Below are positions 23,835 to 33,238 of a stretch of 50,829 bases of DNA, piece after piece. A program made the translations under genes and the position numbers. The DNA lies in NCBI GenBank assembly GCA_021788625.1, contig JAJYKL010000019.1:1-50829 (forward strand). The letters run 5' to 3'. Origin of the DNA: Chloroflexota bacterium. Lineage in GTDB: Bacteria; Chloroflexota; Anaerolineae; J036; Brachytrichaceae. The first letter of the stretch is position 1; each line of letters starts with the position of its first letter. The notes below the pieces were generated by a model, which saw nothing but the letters and a program-made list of their open reading frames with translations, made no database searches and was not told the DNA's origin.

Positions 23835-24064
23835 ATAATGCCCAATACTTTGCGTTCTATCGCAAGCTGCTACACAAGTGTAAAGTTGAACGCGGACAGT
23901 TACCAGAACAGGTACCATACTGACAAGGTTTTTACTGGGCCGTTCAGGTCATAATGCCCAGGGTTTGAGTTTTGGCCAGTCGAGCCCCAGCCCTATAAAT
24001 CGGTGCTTCGAACAGGTTGCTCAAGGCAATCCCTGCAAGCTGGATCAATGCTTCGACAGCCAGG
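23835..24064. other. Spacer between repeat array and GH-like lipoprotein gene
   Basis: No gene seen. A modest hairpin CTGGGC ... GCCCAG (about 23936-23965) could contribute to termination of the minus-strand lipoprotein gene. Confidence 0.3.
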
Positions 24065-26437
24065 CTAGCTACTCGTACGGATCATTTTCGCGGCGATATC
24101 GCGCTGGAATGGCGGGGCTGTTATGGTCAAAGTGCTGGTCATGACCTGAGCAGTAGCTGATAGTACGAGCTGTCCGTTACGCGTATCGAACCACTGTACC
24201 CGATAGTGACCAGGAGCCATCTCGCTTAATGTTACGCTCGCCCCCTGCCGTTTTTGAAAGGTGAGATGCCAGTCCGAATCCTTCATCCCGCCAAAAAGAG
24301 TAGCTTGTTGATAGGCGAACACCGCCTGCTCTACAGAATAGTTGGCATCTCGCAGCCACACCAGCGCCTGATCGTCGCGTGCCAGTGACATTGCCTGCAC
24401 GGTAGTGGTGTTCACCTGTGTGGATGTGACATGGAGCCTGGCCACGTCCTGGTCAGAGAGAAAACGGCTCAAGCCTTGCAGATGGTACCAGTAATGGTTT
24501 GGATCAATATAGGTGTCCCACCACCAATACAGTGCGGCATTGGCAAACCCACTAAATGTGGAAGCCCAAAGTGCATTGTGGAACTGGATGCCTTCAGGGT
24601 CGAAGCGGGTAGGCTGCTCTCCATTTGCCGAAGCGCCGAACTCTCCGAAGAGGATGGGGTGGGTAGATGGTTGCGTGCCATATCCAGTAAGCGTTGCGTA
24701 AGCTTTGGGCATGCTGATCATCGGGTCCAGGGCGGTGTACTCGTGACGCTGCCACAGGTCGATACCGGGCAGGTTCATTATGCGTGGGTCAGTGGTGCTG
24801 GCAAAACTGATAGTGCTCAGGTGATGGTATGGGTCGACACTGTGCATATACGCAGTCATTTGAGCCAGCCAGGGTCGCAATACGTTCAAGTCACCGATGG
24901 GAGTAAGGTCCACCTCATTCCACCATTCCCAGGCCAGTAGGTTCGTTGCGTAGCCCCAGCGCGCTGCAATGTAACGCAGGCGCTGCATGAACAATTTCTG
25001 CGCCTGTGCGTTGGTGGCGAAATCGACCGGTTGCTGACATGGGCCCCCCAGTGCGGCATTGTAGGGATTCATATTCCACTCCGGGTTCACCGTAATGTTG
25101 AATGCACCGTGATTAATGAGCACCAGGATGATGGAGATACCACGCCTGGCGGCCATCTGCATTACCTGATCCAGTTGCCAGGCACGGTCCAGCCGATAAT
25201 GCCCCAGTCCGCTATCGGACCACTCGATGCCAAAAGCCCATGACGCCATCCAGATGCGTGTCACACTGGCACCGTTCGCCTGCAAGGCGTTCAGCCAGCG
25301 CCGATAGTCTTCCAGCGGATTGGCATGTCCCCAGGCCAGATTCAATCCAACCGGGAAATAACTCTCACCATTGTCATAGGCCAGGTAGCGATTGTTTTCG
25401 CGGCTCACACGTATGAACCCTTGCGACACAGAGGGGGTGACCTCAAAACTTAACACAGCACTTTGCAGGGTAAGGGATGGTGTGTGCAATGTGGCGATTG
25501 CCGTCCAGGTGCCCTCACTGACAGGAGTGAAGCGTGCTTTCCACTTTTGCGGCCAGAGAGGCTGGTACGTGACAGGGTTAAAGTCCTGGTAGAAGAAGGC
25601 TGGTATGTTATAGCGCTGACCAGTTGGTGAATCGAAGTGAACATCGATGGCAATCTGGTTCGGGTCAAAAGGATTCTGCGATGCCACATTCGTGTCCACA
25701 TCCAGTTCCAGCAGATCCATGCGCGCAAGCGAAGTGTGTGGAGTGCGCAGGGCAACATAAGGTGATTGGCTGTGCGCCTGCAGCGGCGACGGTGAAACCT
25801 GGGCTTCACGCATAGCCAGCAATTGATCAACGTACACACTACCTGCCCGGACTGGATACACAATGATGGCGAGTTGGTGTACTGCATTGAGGTGCGACAG
25901 TGTTGTGCTGTAGTGCCACGCTGCAGTCGCGGTCTTGTACTGTTTTGTTGTGAGGTCGAACTGGAGCGCGTTCGGTCCTGGTTTCAGTGGCAAGGGTTTG
26001 CTTTCCTGCCAGGTCCACTGGTCACCAGTCCTGAGTGCAATAGCCAGAGAGCCGGCTGCGCTATCTTCGTTATACACGTCAAAAGCCAGTGCCTCGCTGG
26101 TATTCAGTTGTATGTCGCGCTGAAATAGGAAGATTGCCTTCGGTTTATCGCTCAGGTCGAACGAGAGGCGCAGGGAGTACGTGCCATGCGTCGCATGCAC
26201 CGTGGATTGTTCCACACGCAAGGCGCTGGAATCCGAAAAGGAAGGCCATGTTCCAGCAGACCAATCGGTAATGGCGCTCTCAAAGTCGTCGAGTAGTGAA
26301 GTCCGTGCGATGGAGCCCGTCGGAAAAGGCTGTAGTGGTTGCTCAGGCTGCACCAGCTGCGCGTCCCGCCGGCAGGCGCCCAACAGCAAGCTCATTCCAA
26401 GGAGAGTGATGAGTATGTAGGCGAGTGGCCGGTGCAT
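24065..26437 (-). CDS. GH5-like glycoside hydrolase lipoprotein with N-terminal carbohydrate-binding-like domain
   Basis: 790 residues. Lipobox LLGAC (Cys22). Residues about 47-215 form a jelly-roll-like domain (LLDDFESAITDWSAGTWPSF ... VYVDQLLAM), then a DUF5060-like domain (about 260-340), then a catalytic barrel (about 350-690). WEWWNEVD gives Glu508 as probable acid/base and LFGEFGAS gives Glu599 as probable nucleophile. A final beta domain (700-780) closes the protein. DUF5060 proteins usually accompany plant or microbial polysaccharide hydrolases; no substrate can be named. It is distinct from the GH pair at 6.4-9.0 kb. The next two membrane genes lie upstream on the same strand with no gap. 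Confidence 0.75.
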   Translation of the reverse strand: MHRPLAYILITLLGMSLLLGACRRDAQLVQPEQPLQPFPTGSIARTSLLDDFESAITDWSAGTWPSFSDSSALRVEQSTVHATHGTYSLRLSFDLSDKPKAIFLFQRDIQLNTSEALAFDVYNEDSAAGSLAIALRTGDQWTWQESKPLPLKPGPNALQFDLTTKQYKTATAAWHYSTTLSHLNAVHQLAIIVYPVRAGSVYVDQLLAMREAQVSPSPLQAHSQSPYVALRTPHTSLARMDLLELDVDTNVASQNPFDPNQIAIDVHFDSPTGQRYNIPAFFYQDFNPVTYQPLWPQKWKARFTPVSEGTWTAIATLHTPSLTLQSAVLSFEVTPSVSQGFIRVSRENNRYLAYDNGESYFPVGLNLAWGHANPLEDYRRWLNALQANGASVTRIWMASWAFGIEWSDSGLGHYRLDRAWQLDQVMQMAARRGISIILVLINHGAFNITVNPEWNMNPYNAALGGPCQQPVDFATNAQAQKLFMQRLRYIAARWGYATNLLAWEWWNEVDLTPIGDLNVLRPWLAQMTAYMHSVDPYHHLSTISFASTTDPRIMNLPGIDLWQRHEYTALDPMISMPKAYATLTGYGTQPSTHPILFGEFGASANGEQPTRFDPEGIQFHNALWASTFSGFANAALYWWWDTYIDPNHYWYHLQGLSRFLSDQDVARLHVTSTQVNTTTVQAMSLARDDQALVWLRDANYSVEQAVFAYQQATLFGGMKDSDWHLTFQKRQGASVTLSEMAPGHYRVQWFDTRNGQLVLSATAQVMTSTLTITAPPFQRDIAAKMIRTSS

Positions 26438-27259
26438 TTAGTAGGGCAGGTGCAGCTGCGCTGTCAACCAGGCGCGCACAAAGTCAATCAGCGCAATCTC
26501 ACTAAACATGAGGCATGCGCCAGCCAATAAGGGGAAAATCAATTGGCCCCATCGTTCGTAGTGTTCTTCGCGTTTCATCAGCAAAATAATCAGCAAGGTA
26601 TTCACCACCATAAGCATGGCGAGTATGCCGAGTGTACTGATGAGCGCAATGGGCCCATAGAGGAAAGCAGGTTGCCACAGCACAACCACGATAACGCCCA
26701 GCGCTATGAGAACCAGCCGCAGCATGGTATGCCATGAGGACACACTGGGCTCGTTGGAGGCCAGGTTTGGCAGCCATACGGCAGAGTTAAAAAGTGGAAC
26801 CACAAAGGTACTGAGTGTAATGCCCATAAACGCTCCGGTGACCAGGCGGAGTGCGTTAGCGGGCATATAAATGAAAACGCTGCCACGCAGGAGCTGCATA
26901 TAGGAGTTGAAGCCATCAAATCCCCATAATAGAAAGAATGCAGCTAAAAGATACAGATAAGGCCGCTTTGGGAACTGCGCCACCCGCTTGTGTTGCACAA
27001 CGGCGTAGCTGACGATGCCCAACAATGCTCCGCTGAAAGTACCGGTATCCCGGGCGCACACTGGCAACTGGATGTTGTCTATAAAGAAAGAGTGGGCAGG
27101 GATGCGGTGGCACACGGCATAGCCTATCAAGTCAAGGGGCTGCAACAGCGTTTTGGGGACCAGGGCAGCAACGACGGCGACAACACCCAGTGCGATCACA
27201 GGCCACCAGCGATAACCTGCCGGTTGTGCCGTAGCATGCGTAGTTATCACTTCGCTCAT
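26438..27259 (-). CDS. DUF2085 polytopic membrane protein
   Basis: 273 residues from the ATG at 27259. CHRIPAHSFFIDNIQLPVCAR matches the DUF2085 signature near the N-terminus; the usual CARCTG reads CARDTG. About seven membrane helices follow. An alternative start 13 codons upstream (27298) would overlap the next gene by 32 bases; the chosen start leaves 7 nt and has GGAGG 14 nt before it. The stop abuts the lipoprotein start. Function of the family is unknown. Confidence 0.75.
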   Translation of the reverse strand: MSEVITTHATAQPAGYRWWPVIALGVVAVVAALVPKTLLQPLDLIGYAVCHRIPAHSFFIDNIQLPVCARDTGTFSGALLGIVSYAVVQHKRVAQFPKRPYLYLLAAFFLLWGFDGFNSYMQLLRGSVFIYMPANALRLVTGAFMGITLSTFVVPLFNSAVWLPNLASNEPSVSSWHTMLRLVLIALGVIVVVLWQPAFLYGPIALISTLGILAMLMVVNTLLIILLMKREEHYERWGQLIFPLLAGACLMFSEIALIDFVRAWLTAQLHLPY

Positions 27260-27266
27260 ATACGCG

Positions 27267-28898
27267 TTACGGTCCTCCAGGGCGCGAAACCAGGACAATG
27301 ATCAAGATGACAATCACAGCCCATAGTAGCGCACCATCACTCTCCAAAAAGATCACGATACCACGCAAAGGTTTGGCCAGGCGGTCGAGTGCACCCAGGA
27401 GGATGTCTTGCCACCACCCAAACGCACCTGCCGTTAAAACCGCGGGGCGCACGCGGCCAAGCAACCTGAACCAGCGTGAAAATAGCCACCACGCAGTCGC
27501 ACCCAAACCTGTAGGTATGAGCCACGTTAGCCACCCCACCGTGCCCATATGGCTGAGTTCTTCAGCAAATGTAGATGCACCGGCCAGGTTAGGTGCCACA
27601 CCGAAAATAAGCACATGCAGACTCAAAACGCCGGCTGCCACCAAAGGCAGAAATATCTCAAGCTGAAGGTCAAGCGAGGAAGTGGTGTGGCCGCTTATGT
27701 GAGGAACTTCCTGCCACTGCCATAAGCGAAGGACACACAGAGTAAGCAGGAGCTGTGCGATAGCCCAGGTTGCTAATAGTATGGTTCCATTCGTGCCACG
27801 CCCAGCCCATAGTGAAGCCACACCAACGCGACCGACAAAACCAGCGGTTAATGGCAGACCCATCAAACACAACGCGCCAAGTAAACTCATGCTGCTGGCC
27901 ACTTTCTTTAGTGAAGCAGACTGATCCTCGGGACGTATCTCAAGTAATGAAGTGCCCAGAAACCACGCCGTGGCAGCGAGGATAAGTGTAGCGGGTTGCC
28001 ATACCACTGCCGTCGTGAGCGCAAGCATCAATGAACCGGTATTCACACTCCCGCGTAAGGTTGATCGGCTTGTGGTGAGCGTGCCAATCACAAGCGCAGC
28101 CAAAGCCGTAATAAGGGCCAGTCCAAAGAACCACGCCCGCAGTTCCGGCGCGCCTAATTGCGCCAGGCGTGCCATAACTGCCAAACCGGCCAGACTGCTG
28201 GCTTTTAGCGTCCAATGACTTTCAGATCGTACATCGGCCACTCCTCGCAGGGGCAGGAAGTAGAAACGTAATACCAGGGAAATCGTAATAAACGGCATCA
28301 CCTGTGGCGGAATGTGCGCTAATGGCAGGTATAAACTGCTGCCTGACACGTCGTATAAAGAAATGCCAATAATGAGGAACGTGAGCGAACCGACTAAAAA
28401 GAGAGCATCGCGGAATACATGGTCATACGAGCCGCCGGTGGAGTGGGCGTCGAGTGCAGCGTTCAGCACAGCCAGCATATCGACCAGCCCCAGGCCCACC
28501 AGGATGGTAACCATGCTGTTTGCTAACACGGTCATGCTCAGTGCGCCGAAGAGCAGTGCTTCGGCTGCCGCCCGGGCGGGTTTCATCCCTTGTGATTGTT
28601 TTACCGGGTCTGCCATCATCACGGCAGCCAGGGCGATAAGCACCACCATTCCGGAGCGGTTGGTATCAAGTATGAGAGGAATGCCCGTGAACGAAACAGG
28701 CAACCAACTGCCGACCAACACCTCAACATGCGAGGGGCGAAGCAGCCATGATAAAACCAGCATGATGCCGGCTGCCAACACGTGTATCAGTAGCTGGTGA
28801 TGTAAAAGCAGTGGGAAGCGGGGAGCAGCCAGAACTAGCGCTGTGCCAGCGAGTGGCAGTGCAAGTAGCGCAATGAGCAAGTAATACACAGGCAGCAT
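27267..28898 (-). CDS. Orphan NuoM/N- or MrpD-like antiporter-type membrane protein
   Basis: 543 residues, about 14 membrane helices. WLPVSFTGIPLILDTNRSGM, LVGLGLVDMLAVLNA, LRFYFLPLRGVADV and LMGLPLTAGFVGR follow the order of complex I / Mrp antiporter-like subunits. The Glu of the fifth helix (usually GLE) appears as Asp and the usual Lys positions are not clear, so proton pumping cannot be assumed. No other nuo, mrp or hydrogenase gene is near. It is followed by the DUF2085 and GH-like genes with almost no spacing, so all three are probably co-transcribed. No ribosome binding site is evident. Confidence 0.55.
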   Translation of the reverse strand: MLPVYYLLIALLALPLAGTALVLAAPRFPLLLHHQLLIHVLAAGIMLVLSWLLRPSHVEVLVGSWLPVSFTGIPLILDTNRSGMVVLIALAAVMMADPVKQSQGMKPARAAAEALLFGALSMTVLANSMVTILVGLGLVDMLAVLNAALDAHSTGGSYDHVFRDALFLVGSLTFLIIGISLYDVSGSSLYLPLAHIPPQVMPFITISLVLRFYFLPLRGVADVRSESHWTLKASSLAGLAVMARLAQLGAPELRAWFFGLALITALAALVIGTLTTSRSTLRGSVNTGSLMLALTTAVVWQPATLILAATAWFLGTSLLEIRPEDQSASLKKVASSMSLLGALCLMGLPLTAGFVGRVGVASLWAGRGTNGTILLATWAIAQLLLTLCVLRLWQWQEVPHISGHTTSSLDLQLEIFLPLVAAGVLSLHVLIFGVAPNLAGASTFAEELSHMGTVGWLTWLIPTGLGATAWWLFSRWFRLLGRVRPAVLTAGAFGWWQDILLGALDRLAKPLRGIVIFLESDGALLWAVIVILIIVLVSRPGGP

Positions 28899-29349
28899 TG
28901 TAATGCCACGGGTAGGTACGTACCGTAAAGTGGAAGCACTCTTGTTGCGAACAGCATGACCATTCGGGATGCCACGGATCGTCAGTCAACTGACAATGGG
29001 ATACAACTCCATACGGGCTGCTTCGTTGCACCGCTGCCAGGGTGCCACCTGCACATCAGGCGCATGCGTACGGGTTCCGCGAGGCGCATGCTTGCAAGAG
29101 CGAAGATAATACCTGCCTGGTTGCATACAGGTGTATGTCCAACTCCCCTACATCGCGATTCGGTTCACGTTTGCATGTTCCCCAATGCAGCTCCGGGGCA
29201 CTGCGTCTGACCGTGCCAGAGGGCTGCGAGTTCACAGGCGAGGTCTTTTGATCTGCATAACGCACAACATAAATAGCACGGATTCAACCAAATTGGGTTT
29301 ATCTCAAATCGCAGTCTGGGGTGCAACCTTGGTAGTAGTATACGCACAT
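28899..29349. other. Intergenic stretch, no convincing gene
   Basis: Several short open frames on both strands, none with a ribosome binding site or recognisable motif. It likely contains the promoter of the antiporter-like operon (minus). Confidence 0.3.
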
Positions 29350-29631
29350 ATGTTGAGTACAGATTCGGGTGATGGAGGTTCACAGCACAGCCATCATAGA
29401 AGTATTGCTGATATCGTGCCGGGTGTGGTTGGGCTATTTGATCGGCGATCTGGGCGTGCCCATGCACACGTACCGACCCAACCCAGACCGCGCCGTGCAC
29501 CTGTACCGCGTGTGCCGGCGAACGCTCTATATCACATCATCATTCCAATCGCGATTGCAGTAGTCGTACTGCTCATCATCGCCGTGATCGCCGTGGTCAT
29601 CCTGGCGACAGTCACACCATTACTACGGTAG
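29350..29631 (+). CDS. Possible small protein with C-terminal membrane helix
   Basis: 93 residues if the ATG at 29350 is used; longer in-frame starts exist. The only protein-like part is the end: ALYHIIIPIAIAVVVLLIIA and a short continuation to the stop, a convincing C-terminal membrane anchor. The preceding part is basic and low in structure, with no ribosome binding site; the true start or a frameshift may have been missed. It is convergent with the YtxH-like gene. Confidence 0.3.
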   Translation: MLSTDSGDGGSQHSHHRSIADIVPGVVGLFDRRSGRAHAHVPTQPRPRRAPVPRVPANALYHIIIPIAIAVVVLLIIAVIAVVILATVTPLLR

Positions 29632-29658
29632 TGAGCCCGAAGAGCCGGGCTAACGAAA

Positions 29659-29682
29659 GCCGCCGGTCACATTACCGGCGGC
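29659..29682 (-). terminator. Terminator of the YtxH-like gene
   Basis: GCCGCCGGT and ACCGGCGGC form a perfect 9-bp stem with a 6-nt loop; on the minus strand it is followed by TTTCGTT. It lies 22 nt after the stop of the minus-strand gene. Confidence 0.65.
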
Positions 29683-29704
29683 GTGGACAATCGAAGCCGA
29701 AACG

Positions 29705-30112
29705 TTACACAGCGGGCTGGGTGGGGGATGCAGTTTGAGCGGGCGCGTTGGTTTCTTCAACAGGACTCTGGCCAGGCTTCCGGGCAGTCATATTCTTTGC
29801 TTCTTCAGTAGCCTTCTCCAATCGTATGCGAGCCTCTTCTGTCATGGCTTCAGCACGAACGCGTGCATCCTCAATAATGCGCTCGGCTCGACGTCGTGAG
29901 TCGGCGATAGTCGCTTCAGCCCGCTCGCGAGCGTCTTCGATGATGTCCTGCGCTCGGTCGCGCAGGTCTTCACTCGTCTTGGTCAACTGTTTTCGCGTCT
30001 CTTCACCCGATTGCGGTGCAATCAACAATGCCACGGCAGCACCCACCAGCCCACCGATTAATACTCCCGCAAAAAAAGCACCCATTTCGACTCCGGAATC
30101 TTGCTGTGTCAT
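29705..30112 (-). CDS. YtxH-like protein
   Basis: 135 residues. Residues about 10-32 form one glycine-rich membrane helix (GAFFAGVLIGGLVGAAVALL) followed by APQSGEETRKQL, the YtxH signature. The rest is a long charged amphipathic helix (RDRAQDIIEDARERAEATI) of Ala/Glu/Arg heptads and a disordered tail. YtxH proteins are general-stress proteins of unknown mechanism. Gene of the same strand 54 nt upstream encodes a DUF948-like protein, a pairing also found in Firmicutes. Confidence 0.8.
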   Translation of the reverse strand: MTQQDSGVEMGAFFAGVLIGGLVGAAVALLIAPQSGEETRKQLTKTSEDLRDRAQDIIEDARERAEATIADSRRRAERIIEDARVRAEAMTEEARIRLEKATEEAKNMTARKPGQSPVEETNAPAQTASPTQPAV

Positions 30113-30166
30113 ATACCGTTCTCCTTATAGAAACCAAATCCAGAACTACTATTGAGCGAACCCGAT

Positions 30167-30679
30167 TTACTTCGGTGTTGCTACACCCGAGTGATTGGTC
30201 GGCTTATTCATCCTGCCCATAACAGCCTGTTGGGCTCCCTTCACACCGGCTATAAAGCTGGCGATACTGATGGTAGGGCGGACCAGGTTATCGCTGACAA
30301 AAACAGCGGTACCACGGACAGTGCTGACAGTCTGATTTGCATTATTAAGCATAGGTTTGATCTCATTGCGTAAGAGTGAAATCAGCGCCTGTAGTTGGAT
30401 GATGAGGACGACCATAAACAGGCCAATCAGCATGCTCGTAAACGCCATGGCGATTATGAAAATATCACGGATGACAGCTGTGGAACCGGGGTGTGTGTAA
30501 AGGAAATATACCGCAAGAACGATCAGCACTGCAATGACGAAGACCACTACCAGAACGACGATGATGAACCGGGTGCTGTGATTACCTGGTTCAGCTTTAG
30601 CGGGGCTCGATGCAGCAACCAATCCACCTGTTTGGGTTGGCCCTGCTTTTGACGATTCATTTGGTGTCTGTTCGCTCAT
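30167..30679 (-). CDS. DUF948-like two-helix membrane protein
   Basis: 170 residues. Disordered N-terminus (1-35), a membrane helix (about 38-62), a second (about 73-97), then IKPMLNNANQTVSTVRGTAVFVSDNLVRPTIS, the amphipathic pattern of DUF948 proteins, which associate with YtxH. Acts at the membrane; role unknown. Likely co-transcribed with the YtxH-like gene. Confidence 0.6.
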   Translation of the reverse strand: MSEQTPNESSKAGPTQTGGLVAASSPAKAEPGNHSTRFIIVVLVVVFVIAVLIVLAVYFLYTHPGSTAVIRDIFIIAMAFTSMLIGLFMVVLIIQLQALISLLRNEIKPMLNNANQTVSTVRGTAVFVSDNLVRPTISIASFIAGVKGAQQAVMGRMNKPTNHSGVATPK

Positions 30680-30757
30680 TCAACCCACCCTTATGATTAT
30701 AGCAAACCGGGCACGCTCTCGAGGTTTACTGATATTCAACATGTGAAAACAAAGTGG

Positions 30758-30780
30758 AAGGCGCCCAACCGGAGCGCCTT
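30758..30780 (-). terminator. Hairpin after the zinc peptidase gene
   Basis: AAGGCGC (30758-30764) pairs with GCGCCTT (30774-30780) around 9 nt. On the minus strand it is followed by CCACTTTGTTTTC. It lies about 38 nt past the peptidase stop. Confidence 0.45.
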
Positions 30781-30817
30781 CACCATGTATCCAAACTACT
30801 ATAACACAGCGCCATGT

Positions 30818-31516
30818 TTACCAGCCACGCCGCCGGCCACCCATGCCAGTGAGCAACATGACGTAATAAAGCATGGTCAGGATGGACTGCAATGCGGCTG
30901 CTACGTAAGTCAACGCTGCTGCATCCAGCATCTTGCGTGCCCCGACCAGATCGTCCCCGATGAGAATGTTGCTGGACTTTAGCATGTGCATGGCACGACT
31001 GGAGGCATTTAGTTCCACCGGTAACGTTATGAGCGCGAAGATGGTAGTAAGACCAAACGCTATCACACCAAGCCAGGCTAATTGGGTGATACCAATGAGA
31101 ATGCCAATAAAAAACAAAATCGGGCCAACCCAGCCGCCAACCTGCACAGCGGGAACGATGGCACCGCGTAGCTTCAATGGCGCGTAGTTCTCAGCATCTT
31201 GTTGGGCGTGGCCTAATTCGTGCGCGACTACAGCCACGGAAGCAATTGAGTTCTGGGTGGAACTGTCCGAGAGGTTGATCGTTTTACTTCGCGGGTCATA
31301 AAAATCGGTAAGTTGTCCACGGGTTCCCTGGACGCTAATACCCATGAGGCCATTGTTGCGCATCAGTATTTGTGCTGTCTGTAAGCCATTCACCTGTCGA
31401 CTGGTCTGCACCTGTGAGTACTTATTGAAGGTGCTCTTTACTTTGGCCTGCGCCCACAAGGCCAGCAACAGCCCTGGCAATGCAAACAACAAGTACATCG
31501 GGTCAAAAAAGAACAT
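30818..31516 (-). CDS. YugP-like neutral zinc metallopeptidase
   Basis: 232 residues from the ATG at 31516, which follows GGAGG by 9 nt; a longer start 14 codons upstream lacks this. Membrane helix at the N-terminus (MYLLFALPGLLLALWAQ), the protease motif VVAHELGHAQQ (His99, Glu100, His103), then two or three helices near 130-180 and one at the C-terminus. MGISVQGTRGQLTDFYDPRS and INLS are typical of this family. Expected to cleave membrane or exported proteins; the substrate is not known. Confidence 0.88.
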   Translation of the reverse strand: MFFFDPMYLLFALPGLLLALWAQAKVKSTFNKYSQVQTSRQVNGLQTAQILMRNNGLMGISVQGTRGQLTDFYDPRSKTINLSDSSTQNSIASVAVVAHELGHAQQDAENYAPLKLRGAIVPAVQVGGWVGPILFFIGILIGITQLAWLGVIAFGLTTIFALITLPVELNASSRAMHMLKSSNILIGDDLVGARKMLDAAALTYVAAALQSILTMLYYVMLLTGMGGRRRGW

Positions 31517-31645
31517 GTTCGCTATCCTCCGGGTCCCAGCCATCACCATAGACGCCATCTGAGGGCCCGTATTACATCATAACAGCTATGATATGAGCAA
31601 TATGAGAATAATTGTAGAGAGTGGTTATATGGAAGTTACGATAAC

Positions 31646-32428
31646 ATGACAACAAATGACCGTCTATATCATATCGGTTTTGGAAGGTCAGACTTGGGCT
31701 TTTTGCCTCCAGCCATCGCTTTTCTATCGGGTGATCCCGAACGTGCGCGCCTCATTGCAGAGGATTATCTTAAGGATGTCCGTACACTATCAGAACACCG
31801 TGGACTGAACAGTTACCTTGGAGTATTGCCTAACGGGAAACCGGTGTTATCGGCCACCAGTGGCATGGGAGCCCCTTCGTTAAGTATTGTGGTCAATGAA
31901 CTGGTGCAGGTGGGAATAAAGACCGTTGTCCGTGTAGGTACCACGGGATCCATACAGCCAGAAATACAAGCGGGGAGTGTGGTGATCTCTCATGCTGCGC
32001 TCTGCCGTCAAGGTGCAGCTCACGATATTGCACCCATGGAATACCCGGCAGTGGCCGACCTATACCTGACCATGGCACTGGTGAACGCGGCACGACAGCT
32101 TAACGTCGATTACCACGTAGGCATCACAGCTTCGGTCGACTCGTTCTATGAAGGTCAGGAACGCGACGAAATCTCTGCTAATCATTCACTGTTACCTCAG
32201 TTACGTGGACAGACCGAGCTATATCGGCGGCTGCATATCCTCAACTACGAGATGGAGTGCGGCACGCTACTAAAAATGGGGAGTGTTTACGGGTTTGCGG
32301 CCGGTTGCGTTTGCGGTGTGATTGCCCAGCGGTCCACAGGGGAGAATGTAATACTGGAACAGAAGATGTCGGCAGTCGACAACGCGATTCGCGTGGCATT
32401 ACAAGCTGCACAACAGTACGGTAGCTAA
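31646..32428 (+). CDS. udp: Nucleoside phosphorylase (uridine phosphorylase-like)
   Basis: 260 residues. LSGDPERARLIA (Gly29-Asp30) binds phosphate; SATSGMGAPSLSIVVNEL, VVRVGTTGSIQPE and YEMECGTLL are the signatures of the nucleoside phosphorylase-I family, closest to Udp/DeoD-like. It cleaves a nucleoside with phosphate to base and ribose-1-phosphate. Ribokinase is encoded 0.8 kb downstream on the same strand with spoVS between, which gives only a loose functional link. No clear ribosome binding site before the ATG. Confidence 0.85.
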   Translation: MTTNDRLYHIGFGRSDLGFLPPAIAFLSGDPERARLIAEDYLKDVRTLSEHRGLNSYLGVLPNGKPVLSATSGMGAPSLSIVVNELVQVGIKTVVRVGTTGSIQPEIQAGSVVISHAALCRQGAAHDIAPMEYPAVADLYLTMALVNAARQLNVDYHVGITASVDSFYEGQERDEISANHSLLPQLRGQTELYRRLHILNYEMECGTLLKMGSVYGFAAGCVCGVIAQRSTGENVILEQKMSAVDNAIRVALQAAQQYGS

Positions 32429-32757
32429 TATGTGAGCGAAAGATAGCTGCAGTATAGGGTTCCGTTGCCCAATCACAGGATCCGAAACCTGATGATAGTT
32501 CTGGCACGCGAACCCTGATACGTACTTCGGTTTGTGGTAGTCAACAGCTCCTGCCAGTCAGGCCACACTGGCTCCAGCAATGGTCTATGTATTTGCATGT
32601 TCGCATAAGTGTGCATCGGATGCGGACGAGATAGACCTGATGCATTGCAGGTAATCACGAACGCGCCAGGGTATGCGGGTCCATCCTGCATGCGTCGATG
32701 CTGGCTTTCCCCGCCAACAAAGCGAAGCTTTCAGAGTACCTAGGCAGAATGTCTATC
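32429..32757. other. Intergenic stretch between convergent genes
   Basis: About 330 bases between the phosphorylase and spoVS stops. Nothing protein-like; a small AAAGC-GAA-GCTTT dyad at about 32719 is the only local structure I see. Confidence 0.3.
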
Positions 32758-33018
32758 TCAGCGCGGCTCAACCGTGAGCTTCACTGTCGTGCGCTCCGCT
32801 CCTTCGATGTCAACTTCGCCGAACGACGGGATGAGGATTACATTTATGCCATCAAGAAGCAGGTACCCCCGTGCGATTGCTGCCGCTTTTATCGCCTGAT
32901 TAACAGCACCGGCGCCAATGGCCTGCACCTCGGCACGACCATGTTCACGGACCACGCCGGCAATCGCACCCGCAACCGCAGTAGAACGAGAGTTTGCTGA
33001 GACCTTGATTAGTTCCAT
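32758..33018 (-). CDS. spoVS: Stage V sporulation protein S-like (SpoVS/Alba-like)
   Basis: 86 residues, the exact family length, from the ATG at 33018, which follows GGAGGTCGACA; longer in-frame readings upstream are rejected. ELIKVSANSRSTAVAGAIAG and QAIGAGAVNQAIKAAAIARG are nearly the textbook sequence. SpoVS is a small nucleic-acid-binding protein found also in non-sporing Chloroflexota and Deinococcota, so the name does not imply sporulation. No other sporulation gene is in the window. Confidence 0.95.
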   Translation of the reverse strand: MELIKVSANSRSTAVAGAIAGVVREHGRAEVQAIGAGAVNQAIKAAAIARGYLLLDGINVILIPSFGEVDIEGAERTTVKLTVEPR

Positions 33019-33238
33019 TGTCGACCTCCGGGTCGATATCGTGTTGCTCTCGTCTTGCCCTATAAGCAGCGAAGACTTGTCAATGATGTTCATAACATAG
33101 TGTAGCAGGATTTTCGTTAGCCATGATTTGTTTTTCGAACAGTGCCTGATAATGAGTGTCTGCCGCATTGATGACGACATCTGGCGAATCTTCAGCTACT
33201 TGATTGCATAACATGCTGACTGCAAAAGGACTATTGTT

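Noticed and set aside
23518-23923. Long open frames through the 39-bp repeat on both strands
   Set aside because: The repeat length is a multiple of three, which keeps frames open without selection; there is no ribosome binding site or credible start.
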